Position numbers and translations under genes: made by a program
Part shown: positions 7,656-14,542 of the stretch, one piece after another
How the letters are laid out: each line of letters begins with the position of its first letter
Position numbering within the stretch: position 1 is the stretch's first letter
Notes under the pieces: generated by a model
What the model was told of the DNA's origin: nothing
The model's database searches: none
Seen by the model: the letters and a program-made list of their open reading frames with translations, nothing else
Assembly (NCBI RefSeq): GCF_020686965.1
Contig: NZ_JAJEPS010000024.1
Location: 1-39,447, forward strand
DNA length: 39,447 nucleotides
Direction of reading: 5' to 3'
Source of the DNA: Hominiventricola filiformis
GTDB taxonomy: Bacteria; Bacillota; Clostridia; Lachnospirales; Lachnospiraceae

Positions 7656-8285
7656 TTATTCGTCTTTTAAGGTGGTTACCATGAGCTTGTTTTCAATGGC
7701 GGTTGCAACCAGCGATTCTCTGCTTTCAAAGCCGCCCTTTTCCACCATATCATCCAGGTTCCAGCGAACGCCGTTTTTGGAGATATCCAGCTTGTCAGCG
7801 ATTTCCTGATAGGTGAAGCCCTTTATATACAGGCGCAGGATGTCTAACTGCCGGGGCGAGAAGGCATCGGACATCGTACCCTCCATTTCAATGGCCGGAG
7901 CGATATCGGGGAAGACCTTTTCCCCTGCCAGGGTGCGCTTTACCACGCTCATCAGTTCCTCCGTGCCGTGATCCTTATACCACAGGCTGTCGGCGGCGCC
8001 CATTTTGGCTCGTTCCAATACCTGCGGATCAACAAGCGAGGTAGCCACAACGATTTTGATTTGCGGAAAAGCCTTTTTGATGCGCTCTGCGGCGGCAAGA
8101 CCGGAATGCTTGTGCTGCGTCTGCACATCCATAAGGACGAGCTTTACGGTGGCGTCGCAATGCTTTTCCGCTTCAAAGGCGTCACGGAAAACGCCGACAA
8201 GATAAAACTCGCTGTCTGCCGCAAGACGATCGACAAAGTGCTTTTGGATGTATAAATCATCCTCTACAAGTATGGTGTTTATCAT
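7656..8285 (-). CDS. LuxR-family response regulator
   Basis: This 209-residue regulator has an N-terminal receiver (residues 1-120) and a C-terminal LuxR-type helix-turn-helix (about 142-200). Receiver residues E8, D9 and D10, phospho-acceptor D53 in VLMDVQT, a VVATS switch segment and a WYKD lysine are all present, so it should be phosphorylatable. The output domain has FSPRQLDILRLYIKGFTYQE with the recognition-helix stretch ISKNGVRWNLDDM. Its ATG overlaps the stop of the histidine kinase by 4 bp (ATGA), giving translational coupling and identifying the partner. The likely target is the palindromic promoter of the downstream surface-protein operon (inference). Confidence 0.88.
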   Translation of the reverse strand: MINTILVEDDLYIQKHFVDRLAADSEFYLVGVFRDAFEAEKHCDATVKLVLMDVQTQHKHSGLAAAERIKKAFPQIKIVVATSLVDPQVLERAKMGAADSLWYKDHGTEELMSVVKRTLAGEKVFPDIAPAIEMEGTMSDAFSPRQLDILRLYIKGFTYQEIADKLDISKNGVRWNLDDMVEKGGFESRESLVATAIENKLMVTTLKDE

Positions 8286-9532
8286 AGGCTGATCTCCTTT
8301 GCGGGAATCGTAATCAGAAGAGCAAAGCGCGGATTGTGCGAAATATGCATTTCGCCGCCGGAGCTTTCAATACTGCGGCGAAGTGTTGACAGGCCGCTGC
8401 CTTCCTTTATCGGCTTTGTGGGTACTTTGCCGTTGTTGGTTATGGTAACATCATAGTGTTCGCCCCGCTGGGCAATGTGGATATATACCTCATTCCCGTC
8501 TGCGTGCTTGATGCAGTTGGTCACGCACTCCTTGGCGGCGGCAACAGTCAGCTCCTCGGCTGCGGTATCACGGGGCAGGTAGCCGTCGGTTTTTACAGCC
8601 ACGCCAAGCTGCCGTGCGGTTCTTTTTACCTCGTCCATTGTGCTGACAGAGGTGACACGGTTGCTTGCCAGCATACCGATGGCATTTTGCAGCGCCTCAA
8701 GCTTTCGCTCGGTATTCTCACCGCTGTCTATGATGTCACGGATGGTCAGGAGGCTTCGTCCGATGGTATCGTGAATATAGACCTTTAGGTCAAGGCTTTC
8801 CTTTTCCTTGACATCGTCCTCCATACGGGCATACATCTTCCTGAGCTCTCGATTGACTTCCGCCAGTTCTTCATTTATTTCCTCTTGCTTTTGGTAGCCG
8901 TTATACAGCTCGGTTACATTGTGCGCCGTTATCTGTTGCCAGCGGTCATCGCCGTCCACGGTGATATTCTGTGTGCGGAACTGCCAGACGGTCTTGTCGG
9001 GCAGGATATAGCAATCATCCTTGACGGTTACGGATCTGTCAGGCACGCTCAGGGCATTTTCCATATCGCTTTTGATTTGCAGCTCGTGGCCGCAAAGGGC
9101 AAAGGACAGCCTTCGCATACGGTTGTTGCACAGGATGATCCTGCCGTTCGGGTCGGCAAAGCAGATGCCCATAGGCAGCTTATCGGTTGCTTCCTTAATG
9201 GAGAACGGCGAGAGCTCGTTCTTTTTGCGGCGGTATTCCCTCGGCAGAGCAATGGCAAAGTGAACTGCCGCAAGGAAAATAGCAGCGGCAAATATGAGCC
9301 ACGGTGCGTCCAGCAGAAATGCGTCCCCGATATTATCGGGATCTGCCTGAGAAACAGAGAACAGCAGCGGGATCATCACCGCCATCACCGCCAGGCTCAG
9401 CAGGCTGCGCACCGGCTTATTGCTGCGGAGAAGCTGATATATAAACAGCCCGATTTCAAGGACGATCTCCACAAGCATGATAAACGGCAGCATAGTCTGC
9501 CAAAATTCAGAAAGGGAAGAAAATGCACTCAT
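8282..9532 (-). CDS. Membrane sensor histidine kinase (PAS, NarL-partner type)
   Basis: The 416-residue kinase has three N-terminal membrane segments (about 15-37, 43-60 and 76-98). A PAS-like domain (about 112-210, LPMGICFADPNGRIILCNN) and a coiled coil (210-245) follow. The dimerisation helix carries the phospho-histidine H254 in YIHDTIGRSL, and the C-terminal ATPase has an N-box around E335-N339 (KECVTNCIKHADG) and a G-box at EGSGLSTLRRSIESSGGEM. This combination is typical of kinases paired with LuxR-type regulators. It overlaps the preceding sensor gene and the following regulator gene by 4 bp each, so all three are translated together. The signal is unknown; with little outside the membrane it may sense the membrane state, a small ligand or its upstream partner. 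Confidence 0.88.
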   Translation of the reverse strand: MSAFSSLSEFWQTMLPFIMLVEIVLEIGLFIYQLLRSNKPVRSLLSLAVMAVMIPLLFSVSQADPDNIGDAFLLDAPWLIFAAAIFLAAVHFAIALPREYRRKKNELSPFSIKEATDKLPMGICFADPNGRIILCNNRMRRLSFALCGHELQIKSDMENALSVPDRSVTVKDDCYILPDKTVWQFRTQNITVDGDDRWQQITAHNVTELYNGYQKQEEINEELAEVNRELRKMYARMEDDVKEKESLDLKVYIHDTIGRSLLTIRDIIDSGENTERKLEALQNAIGMLASNRVTSVSTMDEVKRTARQLGVAVKTDGYLPRDTAAEELTVAAAKECVTNCIKHADGNEVYIHIAQRGEHYDVTITNNGKVPTKPIKEGSGLSTLRRSIESSGGEMHISHNPRFALLITIPAKEISL

Positions 9533-11187
9533 TTCCTGTCACCTTCTTTCGCTTCAAATACAAGGCGCTGGTATTCCTCGTCATCCTCTTTTTCATAGCG
9601 GATACCGTCTCCGCTTACTAAAGCGGAAAGGTCGGCTTTGCAGCACACATTCAGGGACAAACGCAAGCCGTTTGCCTTTATGAGGCTTACCTGTATGCCT
9701 GTTAAATTCAAAATATCGGCTTCAATAACCGATTCATAAAAATCAAATACAGCGGTCGCCGTTTTGCTGGAGAGCATGGAAAGAGACTCGTCCACATAGA
9801 GTGAGTTGCGGACACCCAACAGCTTCAGTGTTTGGAGGGACTCATTGAAGGCGCGGAGGAGTTCCGTTGCTGCTATTTTAATATCTCGGTCGGTAAGGAG
9901 CGTCAGATGCTTGCGGCGTTTAATATAGCTGCACAGCACGGCAATCTCGGCAAGGAGCGTTTTGGCGCTGTCGGGATCGGTGCTTGAGATTCGGCGGTAT
10001 TCCTTAGTGAGCTCCGCAATGCGGTCGATCTGCGTCTGCGTAACGGAACGCAGGAGATCATACAGGCGGTTTTGCTCCTCCACCTTGCGGCGCTTGGCTT
10101 CACGCTTGTATTCATAACGGAGTATTTCGTTTCTGTCGGCAAGCTCGTCTGCAAGGAGCTCGGAGTTCTCCTTGATGTCACGCAGAGCCGACACATCCTC
10201 TGTCCATACGGCATAGCCGCCGTCAATGGGCATGGTGTGAACAGTCAAGCCGCCCATCGTGACCGGGCTTTGCTCGGCTTTTTTCATCGTTTCCTTTGAG
10301 ATAGGCGCAGTGTTTACAGCTGCATACCGAACGTTAAAGTCCTTGTCGGTGATCTCTGCCGATGTGCCGACAGAGGAGGCAAACAAGTCCACATAACGGC
10401 TGTTTGAATGTATATATCCGCAGGCGATGCAAAACTCAAAGGTCAGAATATACATCACACTTTGGAATGCGGCAATATCGCCGAACAAGTGGAGCAGCCA
10501 ATCCACGCCCGCATAGTAAAGTGCGCTGTAAACAATCGCCAGCAGCATAGGAACAATGGGCAGAAAGTGGAGCCTTCCTTTTTCGCGGCATTTGAAAAAC
10601 ATAATAACGAGTGCGGTAAGGGCACACAGTACCTGCCAGCCTACACTAATGAAGTAGCCTACCGAGTAGCCGTTGTTTTTGTCCGTCCACACGGCGGCGT
10701 CCTTAGGAAAGGTAAATACGAATTGGTGCAGGTCATTTGTGAGCACGAGCAGAAGCAATACGCCGGAGATGATCCACAGAATCGACATTCCCTTGGGGAA
10801 TTTGTATTCGTCCGGCTTCCCCAGCGACATGGCAATCAGCAGCGCCAGCATAGGCACAAACAGCATGGGCAGATAGAACAGATACCACAGGTAACGGACG
10901 GCGTCCGGCTGCCAGAATATAAAATACTTCGCCGAACGGACTACCATCCAGATGATAAGAAGCACCGCAGTGACCGTCATAAATCTGCATACCTGCTTTT
11001 GCACGATCCGCTGGCGGACAGAAAGCCCCCAGGCGGCGAACAGGCCGATATAGATAAAGCTGCGCAGATAGGAAAACAGCATCGGGTAGAAGCTGCCCCT
11101 GCCTATAATTCGGAAGCAATATGCCAGTATCACGGCAAGCACAGCGATGCCGCTTATTATGATAGTATTCTTTTTCTGTTCGGTCAT
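9529..11187 (-). CDS. 8-TM kinase-like sensor lacking catalytic motifs
   Basis: About eight hydrophobic segments occupy the first 250 residues, resembling the 7TM-type N-terminal region of some Firmicute histidine kinases. A PAS-like segment follows (FASSVGTSAEITDKDFNVRY), then a long coiled coil (DELADRNEILRYEYKREAKR) and a C-terminal domain arranged like a kinase core. I find no phospho-acceptor H-box, no N-box Asn and no glycine-rich G-box, so it is probably not an active kinase. It may be the ligand-binding partner or modulator of the kinase encoded next, with which it overlaps by 4 bp. I prefer the ATG at 11187, preceded by GGGGG with 7-bp spacing; an ATG at 11211 would add eight residues but has a poorer ribosome site. 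Confidence 0.7.
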   Translation of the reverse strand: MTEQKKNTIIISGIAVLAVILAYCFRIIGRGSFYPMLFSYLRSFIYIGLFAAWGLSVRQRIVQKQVCRFMTVTAVLLIIWMVVRSAKYFIFWQPDAVRYLWYLFYLPMLFVPMLALLIAMSLGKPDEYKFPKGMSILWIISGVLLLLVLTNDLHQFVFTFPKDAAVWTDKNNGYSVGYFISVGWQVLCALTALVIMFFKCREKGRLHFLPIVPMLLAIVYSALYYAGVDWLLHLFGDIAAFQSVMYILTFEFCIACGYIHSNSRYVDLFASSVGTSAEITDKDFNVRYAAVNTAPISKETMKKAEQSPVTMGGLTVHTMPIDGGYAVWTEDVSALRDIKENSELLADELADRNEILRYEYKREAKRRKVEEQNRLYDLLRSVTQTQIDRIAELTKEYRRISSTDPDSAKTLLAEIAVLCSYIKRRKHLTLLTDRDIKIAATELLRAFNESLQTLKLLGVRNSLYVDESLSMLSSKTATAVFDFYESVIEADILNLTGIQVSLIKANGLRLSLNVCCKADLSALVSGDGIRYEKEDDEEYQRLVFEAKEGDRK

Positions 11188-11250
11188 AAACAGCCCCCAT
11201 TTCGCCTTCATTTGTTTTTACTTACCCTTGGGTATACCTTCTCAAATTAG

Positions 11251-11279
11251 ATTGTAGTATAAATCCGTCTGTTTCTCAA
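11251..11279 (-). promoter_or_regulatory. Promoter of the sensory operon
   Basis: TTGAGA and TACAAT, each one base from consensus, are spaced exactly 17 bp on the minus strand. The start of transcription would lie about 35-60 bp before the sensor start codon. The 367-bp gene-free interval 11212-11578 otherwise holds only the elements of the small gene that follows. Confidence 0.65.
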
Positions 11280-11463
11280 CTGCTTCTTACGAGGCTTTGC
11301 ATAAAAGCCATACTTTTTGCTCCACAGCAGAGAAAAAGGGCGGTCTTTGACCTGCGCAAGCCGAGCCGATTTCATCTTATACTCTGCCTTGGTAGAGGTA
11401 TTTGTCTTTCCTTTCTGCTGTAGTTATTCTTCAGCTGGGTAAGTTCACTTTCTCCTTCCAACA

Positions 11464-11482
11464 TGACAGGTGGCACCTGTCA
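11464..11482. promoter_or_regulatory. 19-bp perfect palindrome upstream of the small gene
   Basis: TGACAGGTG and CACCTGTCA flank a single G. It ends 38 bp upstream of the -35 box of the promoter at 11521, a position suited to an activator or to a divergently acting regulator. It shares only a short core with the palindrome at 7543-7568. Confidence 0.5.
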
Positions 11483-11520
11483 GCGTATAGGCGCAGCTGC
11501 CCCTTGGAGGAAAAAGACTT

Positions 11521-11549
11521 TTGAAAAAATACCCTGTTGCCGATATAAT
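11521..11549 (+). promoter_or_regulatory. Strong promoter of the 56-codon gene
   Basis: TTGAAA and a perfect TATAAT are spaced 17 bp. This is one of the best promoters in the window and lies 30 bp before the start codon. Confidence 0.75.
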
Positions 11550-11578
11550 AAACCTTGTGTGATTTCGGAGGGATGAAA

Positions 11579-11749
11579 ATGGAAAACGAAAAATACTACA
11601 TAGCCGTTAATGCCGGCGACAGATATCCGCTTTTGAAAACACCGCAGGACTACACGGAATATTTTAACGAAGCACTCTCGTTTGGAGACTTATCCGATGT
11701 GCTTCGGTACATAGAAAACACGGCCTTGAACGAATCGTCACAGCCGTGA
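11579..11749 (+). CDS. Small hypothetical protein (56 aa)
   Basis: The product begins MENEKYYIAVNAGDRYPLLK and continues with TPQDYTEYFNEALSFGDLSD. It is acidic and soluble, with no signal peptide, Cys motif or membrane segment. I do not recognise a family. The ATG at 11579 has GGAGGG six bases upstream; an ATG at 11573 would abut the ribosome site and is unlikely. The gene has its own near-consensus promoter, an upstream palindrome and a strong terminator, so it is almost certainly expressed as a single-gene unit. It lies divergent from the sensory operon and might be an adaptor or regulator for it, but nothing in the sequence proves that. Confidence 0.65.
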   Translation: MENEKYYIAVNAGDRYPLLKTPQDYTEYFNEALSFGDLSDVLRYIENTALNESSQP

Positions 11750-11758
11750 TTAAACGAT

Positions 11759-11782
11759 GACCGCCTACAAGCGGTCTTTTTT
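11759..11782 (+). terminator. Terminator of the 56-codon gene
   Basis: GACCGC pairs with GCGGTC across a 6-nt loop and is followed by six T residues, 9 bp after the stop codon. Confidence 0.85.
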
Positions 11783-12035
11783 ACGCGTTGGATCTGGCAT
11801 TCGGCAGTTTTGCCCGTCAGAAACCATCCATTTGATTTACCCGGATAACAGACAGTTTATCAGATGAATCATCAAAAAAAGCATAGCTTCTGCGCGGGGG
11901 TATTATAACTCCTGCACTGAACTGGCAGACCATTATAATGATGAATTAGACGTACTTGTTTTGCGGCGCGTGCCGCTTTGCAGATGCGTTTTGTTATATC
12001 CGCGCTTTTTGCGTGGCAGCGTAGGCTGCCGCAGT
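11783..12035. other. Gene-free stretch with no recognisable gene
   Basis: No convincing coding sequence is visible. Short open frames here lack ribosome sites and recognisable motifs. Two small inverted repeats occur (GCGGC/GCCGC near 11962 and GGCAGC/GCTGCC near 12015). The stretch leads directly into the long inverted repeat at 12036-12080. Confidence 0.5.
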
Positions 12036-12080
12036 CCTCCAATCAATTTGATTTTTCAAAAATTTCAAATTGATTGGAGG
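12036..12080. repeat. Perfect 16-bp inverted repeat
   Basis: Arms 12036-12051 (CCTCCAATCAATTTGA) and 12065-12080 are perfectly complementary around a 13-bp AT-rich loop. There is no T-run, and the arms contain CCTCC/GGAGG. It could be the core of a small repetitive element or a site for a DNA-binding protein. Confidence 0.7.
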
Positions 12081-12089
12081 TACATAGCA

Positions 12090-12239
12090 TGGATGCTGAC
12101 AAGAAAAGAGTATAGCTTTCCTTTGTGCCTCAAACTTGTCGCTGGCGAACTTCAAAAAGAAAAGGCTAAGAACAACATGCTTATATTCAGCAGTCACAGG
12201 TTCTAACCCTGTGGCTGCCTTTTCTTTTTCATGATACAT
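12090..12239 (-). pseudogene. Remnant of a type I restriction methyltransferase (hsdM)
   Basis: On the minus strand a frame reads AEYKHVVLSLFFLKFASDKF followed by EAQRKAIL. This closely resembles the conserved N-terminal block of HsdM subunits of type I restriction-modification systems, usually with AEYKHVVLGLIFLKY. Only about 30 residues match; the sequence before and after is unrelated and includes part of the inverted repeat. No N6-methyltransferase motifs remain. It is the last trace of a lost restriction system or of a transferred segment. The flanking 500 bp hold no other gene. Confidence 0.5.
12190..12228 (+). terminator. Hairpin with T-rich tail
   Basis: An 11-bp stem (GCAGTCACAGG with CCTGTGGCTGC, one G-U pair) closes a 7-nt loop TTCTAAC, followed by CTTTTCTTTTTC on the plus strand. 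It works as a terminator on paper, though no plus-strand gene lies just upstream. The stem and 7-nt loop also resemble a tRNA T-arm, so a tRNA 3'-end relic is an alternative. Confidence 0.4.
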
Positions 12240-12267
12240 AAATTTATACTTAAACCAGCGTAATCAT

Positions 12268-12555
12268 CTACACCGATAATATTTCAAATAAATGACCACA
12301 TATTACTCCAATGGCATATTCGATGATATCCCACAATTTCAATATCATACAGCTTACAGCAAGAACAAACACTGCTATTCCAAAATTTTGCCACTGTTGC
12401 AATGACAAAGCAATCACTGCGCACATTATGAAAATTGCATTAACCAGAACCGCTGCCAGATAATGTATTTTCGATAAGATACTGACTGTAAAAGATAAAG
12501 CAATCAAAATCACCATCACTGGCAATACAATCAATTTTGCAAATATTTTTAACAT
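12268..12555 (-). CDS. Small membrane protein, CD1845-like (95 aa)
   Basis: The protein is almost entirely hydrophobic, with three predicted membrane segments (about residues 5-25, 29-52 and 56-78) and a C-terminal amphipathic stretch. The start KIFAKLIVLPVMVILIALSF and the overall architecture recall the CD1845-type small membrane proteins that follow replication genes on Clostridial conjugative elements; this assignment is tentative. I chose the ATG at 12555 because AGGAGG lies nine bases upstream. A longer frame exists but has no ribosome site, and the ATG at 12564 abuts the AGGAGG. It lies 58 bp after repA and is the last gene of the replication-partition operon. Confidence 0.55.
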   Translation of the reverse strand: MLKIFAKLIVLPVMVILIALSFTVSILSKIHYLAAVLVNAIFIMCAVIALSLQQWQNFGIAVFVLAVSCMILKLWDIIEYAIGVICGHLFEILSV

Positions 12556-12613
12556 TTTATGCATCCTCCTCTTTTCTGACTTATTTCCCAGATGCTGATC
12601 AAACAGCCAATTA

Positions 12614-13576
12614 TTATTTATCATTTGCGGCGTACTGCGGTAGGTCATGATTTACTTCTGCTTGATAATAACCGCTGATGGTACTCGGTGCATTAAACAA
12701 TGCCGCCAGCAGATATTTTTTGATATTATGTATTTTTGAAGTATTCTTTCTCATACAGTCCATCGCATATTCTACGTGGAACATATTCAGTTTCAAAAAT
12801 TTACTTCTGACCAGTTCCGCCGGATATTCGCTAGATGCAACAATGATAGACTTATTCTTACAAAGAACAGTTTCCAGAATCAGATCAAAGATACCTATCA
12901 GCAGTTCCCTGTCATAAGGGTACCGCTCTAAGAGAATGTCCAGTTCAATATTCTCTTTGATTATTTCCGTGTATGCTTCCACATTGAATCCCATCCCATC
13001 ATTTCCCGATATGATATGATTAGATTCAGTATTACTTAACTCAGTATTATTTATATTATTCTTATTAGTGTGTAATTTTTTCACTTCTGGATGTGTAATT
13101 TCTTCACTTCTGGACATGACATTTTTACACTTCAAGACATGTAAATTCTTCACTTCTGAAATTGCTGATTTTTCTCCAGAAATGTAATTATTACACTTCT
13201 GAGCATCCTGGATCATAAACTGTTTCAGATAGATCATGGTTGGTTTTCCCTGTCCCTGGCGCTTCTTTTCAATGAGTCCAATTCCAGATTCTATATCCAA
13301 TTCTTTCATTATGGAAATGGCTTTTTTATTACTACATCCCATAGCATCCATGATATCCTCCAGCGAATAATATATGTAGGCACGTCCTTCTGTGTCAAAC
13401 CACTGATTTTTCATGGATAATGACATACGATCCAGCATAAGACCATATAACACTTTTGCCTCCACGGATATCTTCTTGAAATATTCTTCAGTAAATAGCA
13501 ATTTTGGTATTCTATAAAACGAATATTGATCCGCTTCCCTTCCATAAAAATAAGAGAGCTTTATTCTGTCTTCCAT
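12614..13576 (-). CDS. repA: RepA_N-family replication initiator
   Basis: The N-terminal domain (residues 1-120) matches the RepA_N replication-initiator family: YSFYRIPKLLFTEEYFKKIS, YGLMLDRMSLS, EDIMDAMGCSNKKAI and GLIEKKRQGQGKPT. A low-complexity middle (about 120-190) is where the DNA iterons lie. The C-terminal domain (about 195-310, with ERYPYDRELLIGIFDLI and ending NAPSTISGYYQAEV) is the DUF6017-type end common in Clostridial relatives. The product should bind its iterons and load helicase at the element's own origin. ATG 13576 follows AGGAGG with 8-bp spacing. It lies 57 bp after parB in the same operon. All domains appear intact, so the replicon could still be functional. Confidence 0.88.
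   Translation of the reverse strand: MEDRIKLSYFYGREADQYSFYRIPKLLFTEEYFKKISVEAKVLYGLMLDRMSLSMKNQWFDTEGRAYIYYSLEDIMDAMGCSNKKAISIMKELDIESGIGLIEKKRQGQGKPTMIYLKQFMIQDAQKCNNYISGEKSAISEVKNLHVLKCKNVMSRSEEITHPEVKKLHTNKNNINNTELSNTESNHIISGNDGMGFNVEAYTEIIKENIELDILLERYPYDRELLIGIFDLILETVLCKNKSIIVASSEYPAELVRSKFLKLNMFHVEYAMDCMRKNTSKIHNIKKYLLAALFNAPSTISGYYQAEVNHDLPQYAANDK
13071..13203. repeat. Iterons inside repA (putative replication origin)
   Basis: Direct copies of a 21-bp motif, consensus TGTAATTTNTTCACTTCTGGA, begin at 13071, 13094, 13117 and 13140, an exact 23-bp period. A degenerate copy begins at 13163 and a good one at 13183. Because 23 is not a multiple of three, the copies are read in different frames, so the repetition is selected in the DNA, not the protein. 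In RepA_N plasmids such as pAD1 the origin iterons are known to lie within the rep gene. Confidence 0.85.
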
Positions 13577-13591
13577 TTATCTTTCCTCCTG

Positions 13592-13622
13592 TTCCAGAAG
13601 TGCTATTTTTACACTTCTGGAA
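13592..13622. promoter_or_regulatory. Inverted iteron before repA
   Basis: Arms 13592-13602 (TTCCAGAAGTG) and 13612-13622 are perfectly complementary around a 9-bp loop. The right half with its loop (13601-13621) is itself a copy of the repA iteron. It sits just upstream of the repA ribosome site at 13584-13589 and could be an autoregulatory operator or an RNA hairpin covering the leader. Confidence 0.7.
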
Positions 13623-13633
13623 TCCTGTTCTCT

Positions 13634-14542
13634 TTATTGAATTGCTTTCTGTGCTTCACTCCACTGTTCCAATAATTGTATAATCACGGTTTCCCTATCC
13701 TTTGCTGAATAGTGAGATGGAAAATATTTATTCAGCTTCTTTTCTGAAAATGATACCTTAGCTTCTGTGTTCTTCTTTGGAAGTGCATCGTTCATTATTG
13801 AAATTACACTCATCTGGTTTGCATTAGATATATTGGGATAATTTTTTAAAGCAGTTATCTGAACTGTTTTGATAAATCCATTATCTTTGATATATTCAAA
13901 AACCCACTTTTGTATCTGTTCTTCTAAATAAGATAAATCTACTGCTGATACAAATTGTATTTTTTTCTGATCTACCATATCAAGAATCTCTGGTATCAAA
14001 TAAGTCAATCTAATATAATTTCTCACCTGCCTTCCTTTCAATCCAACAGTTTCTCCAATTTCATCAGAGGACCACTTCTGGCAATCATTGCCAGAAGTTA
14101 AATCTGATCTACTGCCTTGTCTCCTCATTGCATCCATCTTCATCTTCAAGCTAAATGCTCTCTCGCTTGGAAGAATTTCTTCCCTCTGAATATTGGCATC
14201 CACCATTTTTATAATGGCTTCATCGTCGGACATTTCCTTTACAATAGCAGGTATCTTTTGAAGTCCAGCAATTCCAGCCGCATGTAATCTGCGATGGCCG
14301 GAAATCATTTCATAATCACCATTCTGATCAGGTCTTACAATCACTGGATTCAGAATGCCATTTTCCCGGATACTGTCTACCAGCAAATTCATTCTTTCAT
14401 CATCCAGAACCTTAAATGGATGATTTGGAAACTCATGGATTCTTGCAATTTCTATTTCCTGAGTACCGGAAATCTCCGGTACTCCCAATAATTCATCTAC
14501 GGACTGTAATTTAATTTTTCCAGCAACTCTGTTTATCATCAT
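13634..14542 (-). CDS. parB: ParB-family protein of the plasmid-type module
   Basis: The 302-residue protein has the ParB N-terminal domain (about 25-125: HPFKVLDDERMNLLVDSIRE, GILNPVIVRP and the CTP/arginine-patch motif GHRRLHAAG) and a helix-turn-helix region (about 150-200, WSSDEIGETVGLKGRQVRNY). A C-terminal part ends in YFPSHYSAKDRE, a block shared with the other ParB-like protein of this operon. It should load on a centromere and work with ParA to segregate the element. Its ATG overlaps the parA stop by 4 bp, with AAGGAGG just upstream; a second ATG follows immediately. The gene contains a 25-bp palindrome with the iteron core at 14074-14098. Confidence 0.88.
   Translation of the reverse strand: MMINRVAGKIKLQSVDELLGVPEISGTQEIEIARIHEFPNHPFKVLDDERMNLLVDSIRENGILNPVIVRPDQNGDYEMISGHRRLHAAGIAGLQKIPAIVKEMSDDEAIIKMVDANIQREEILPSERAFSLKMKMDAMRRQGSRSDLTSGNDCQKWSSDEIGETVGLKGRQVRNYIRLTYLIPEILDMVDQKKIQFVSAVDLSYLEEQIQKWVFEYIKDNGFIKTVQITALKNYPNISNANQMSVISIMNDALPKKNTEAKVSFSEKKLNKYFPSHYSAKDRETVIIQLLEQWSEAQKAIQ
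14074..14098. promoter_or_regulatory. 25-bp palindrome inside parB with iteron core
   Basis: ACTTCTGGCAAT and ATTGCCAGAAGT flank a single C (12-1-12, perfect). The ACTTCTGG half-site is the core of the repA iterons. Such a long perfect palindrome within a coding region suggests a protein-binding site, for RepA or a ParB. Confidence 0.7.

Noticed and set aside
11961..12206. An 81-codon plus-strand frame across the inverted repeat
   Set aside because: Part of its product resembles that of the minus-strand frame only because the hairpin is palindromic. There is no ribosome site, and the hsdM-like match is on the other strand.
12190..12220. Possible tRNA 3' end (T-arm-like hairpin)
   Set aside because: The loop TTCTAAC breaks the purine rule at position 57, and no acceptor, D-arm or anticodon arm can be found at the right distance, so it is listed only as a hairpin.
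13071..13203. CRISPR array
   Set aside because: The repeats are separated by only about 2 bp with no spacer-length unique sequence, no cas genes are present and the array lies in repA; iterons explain it better.
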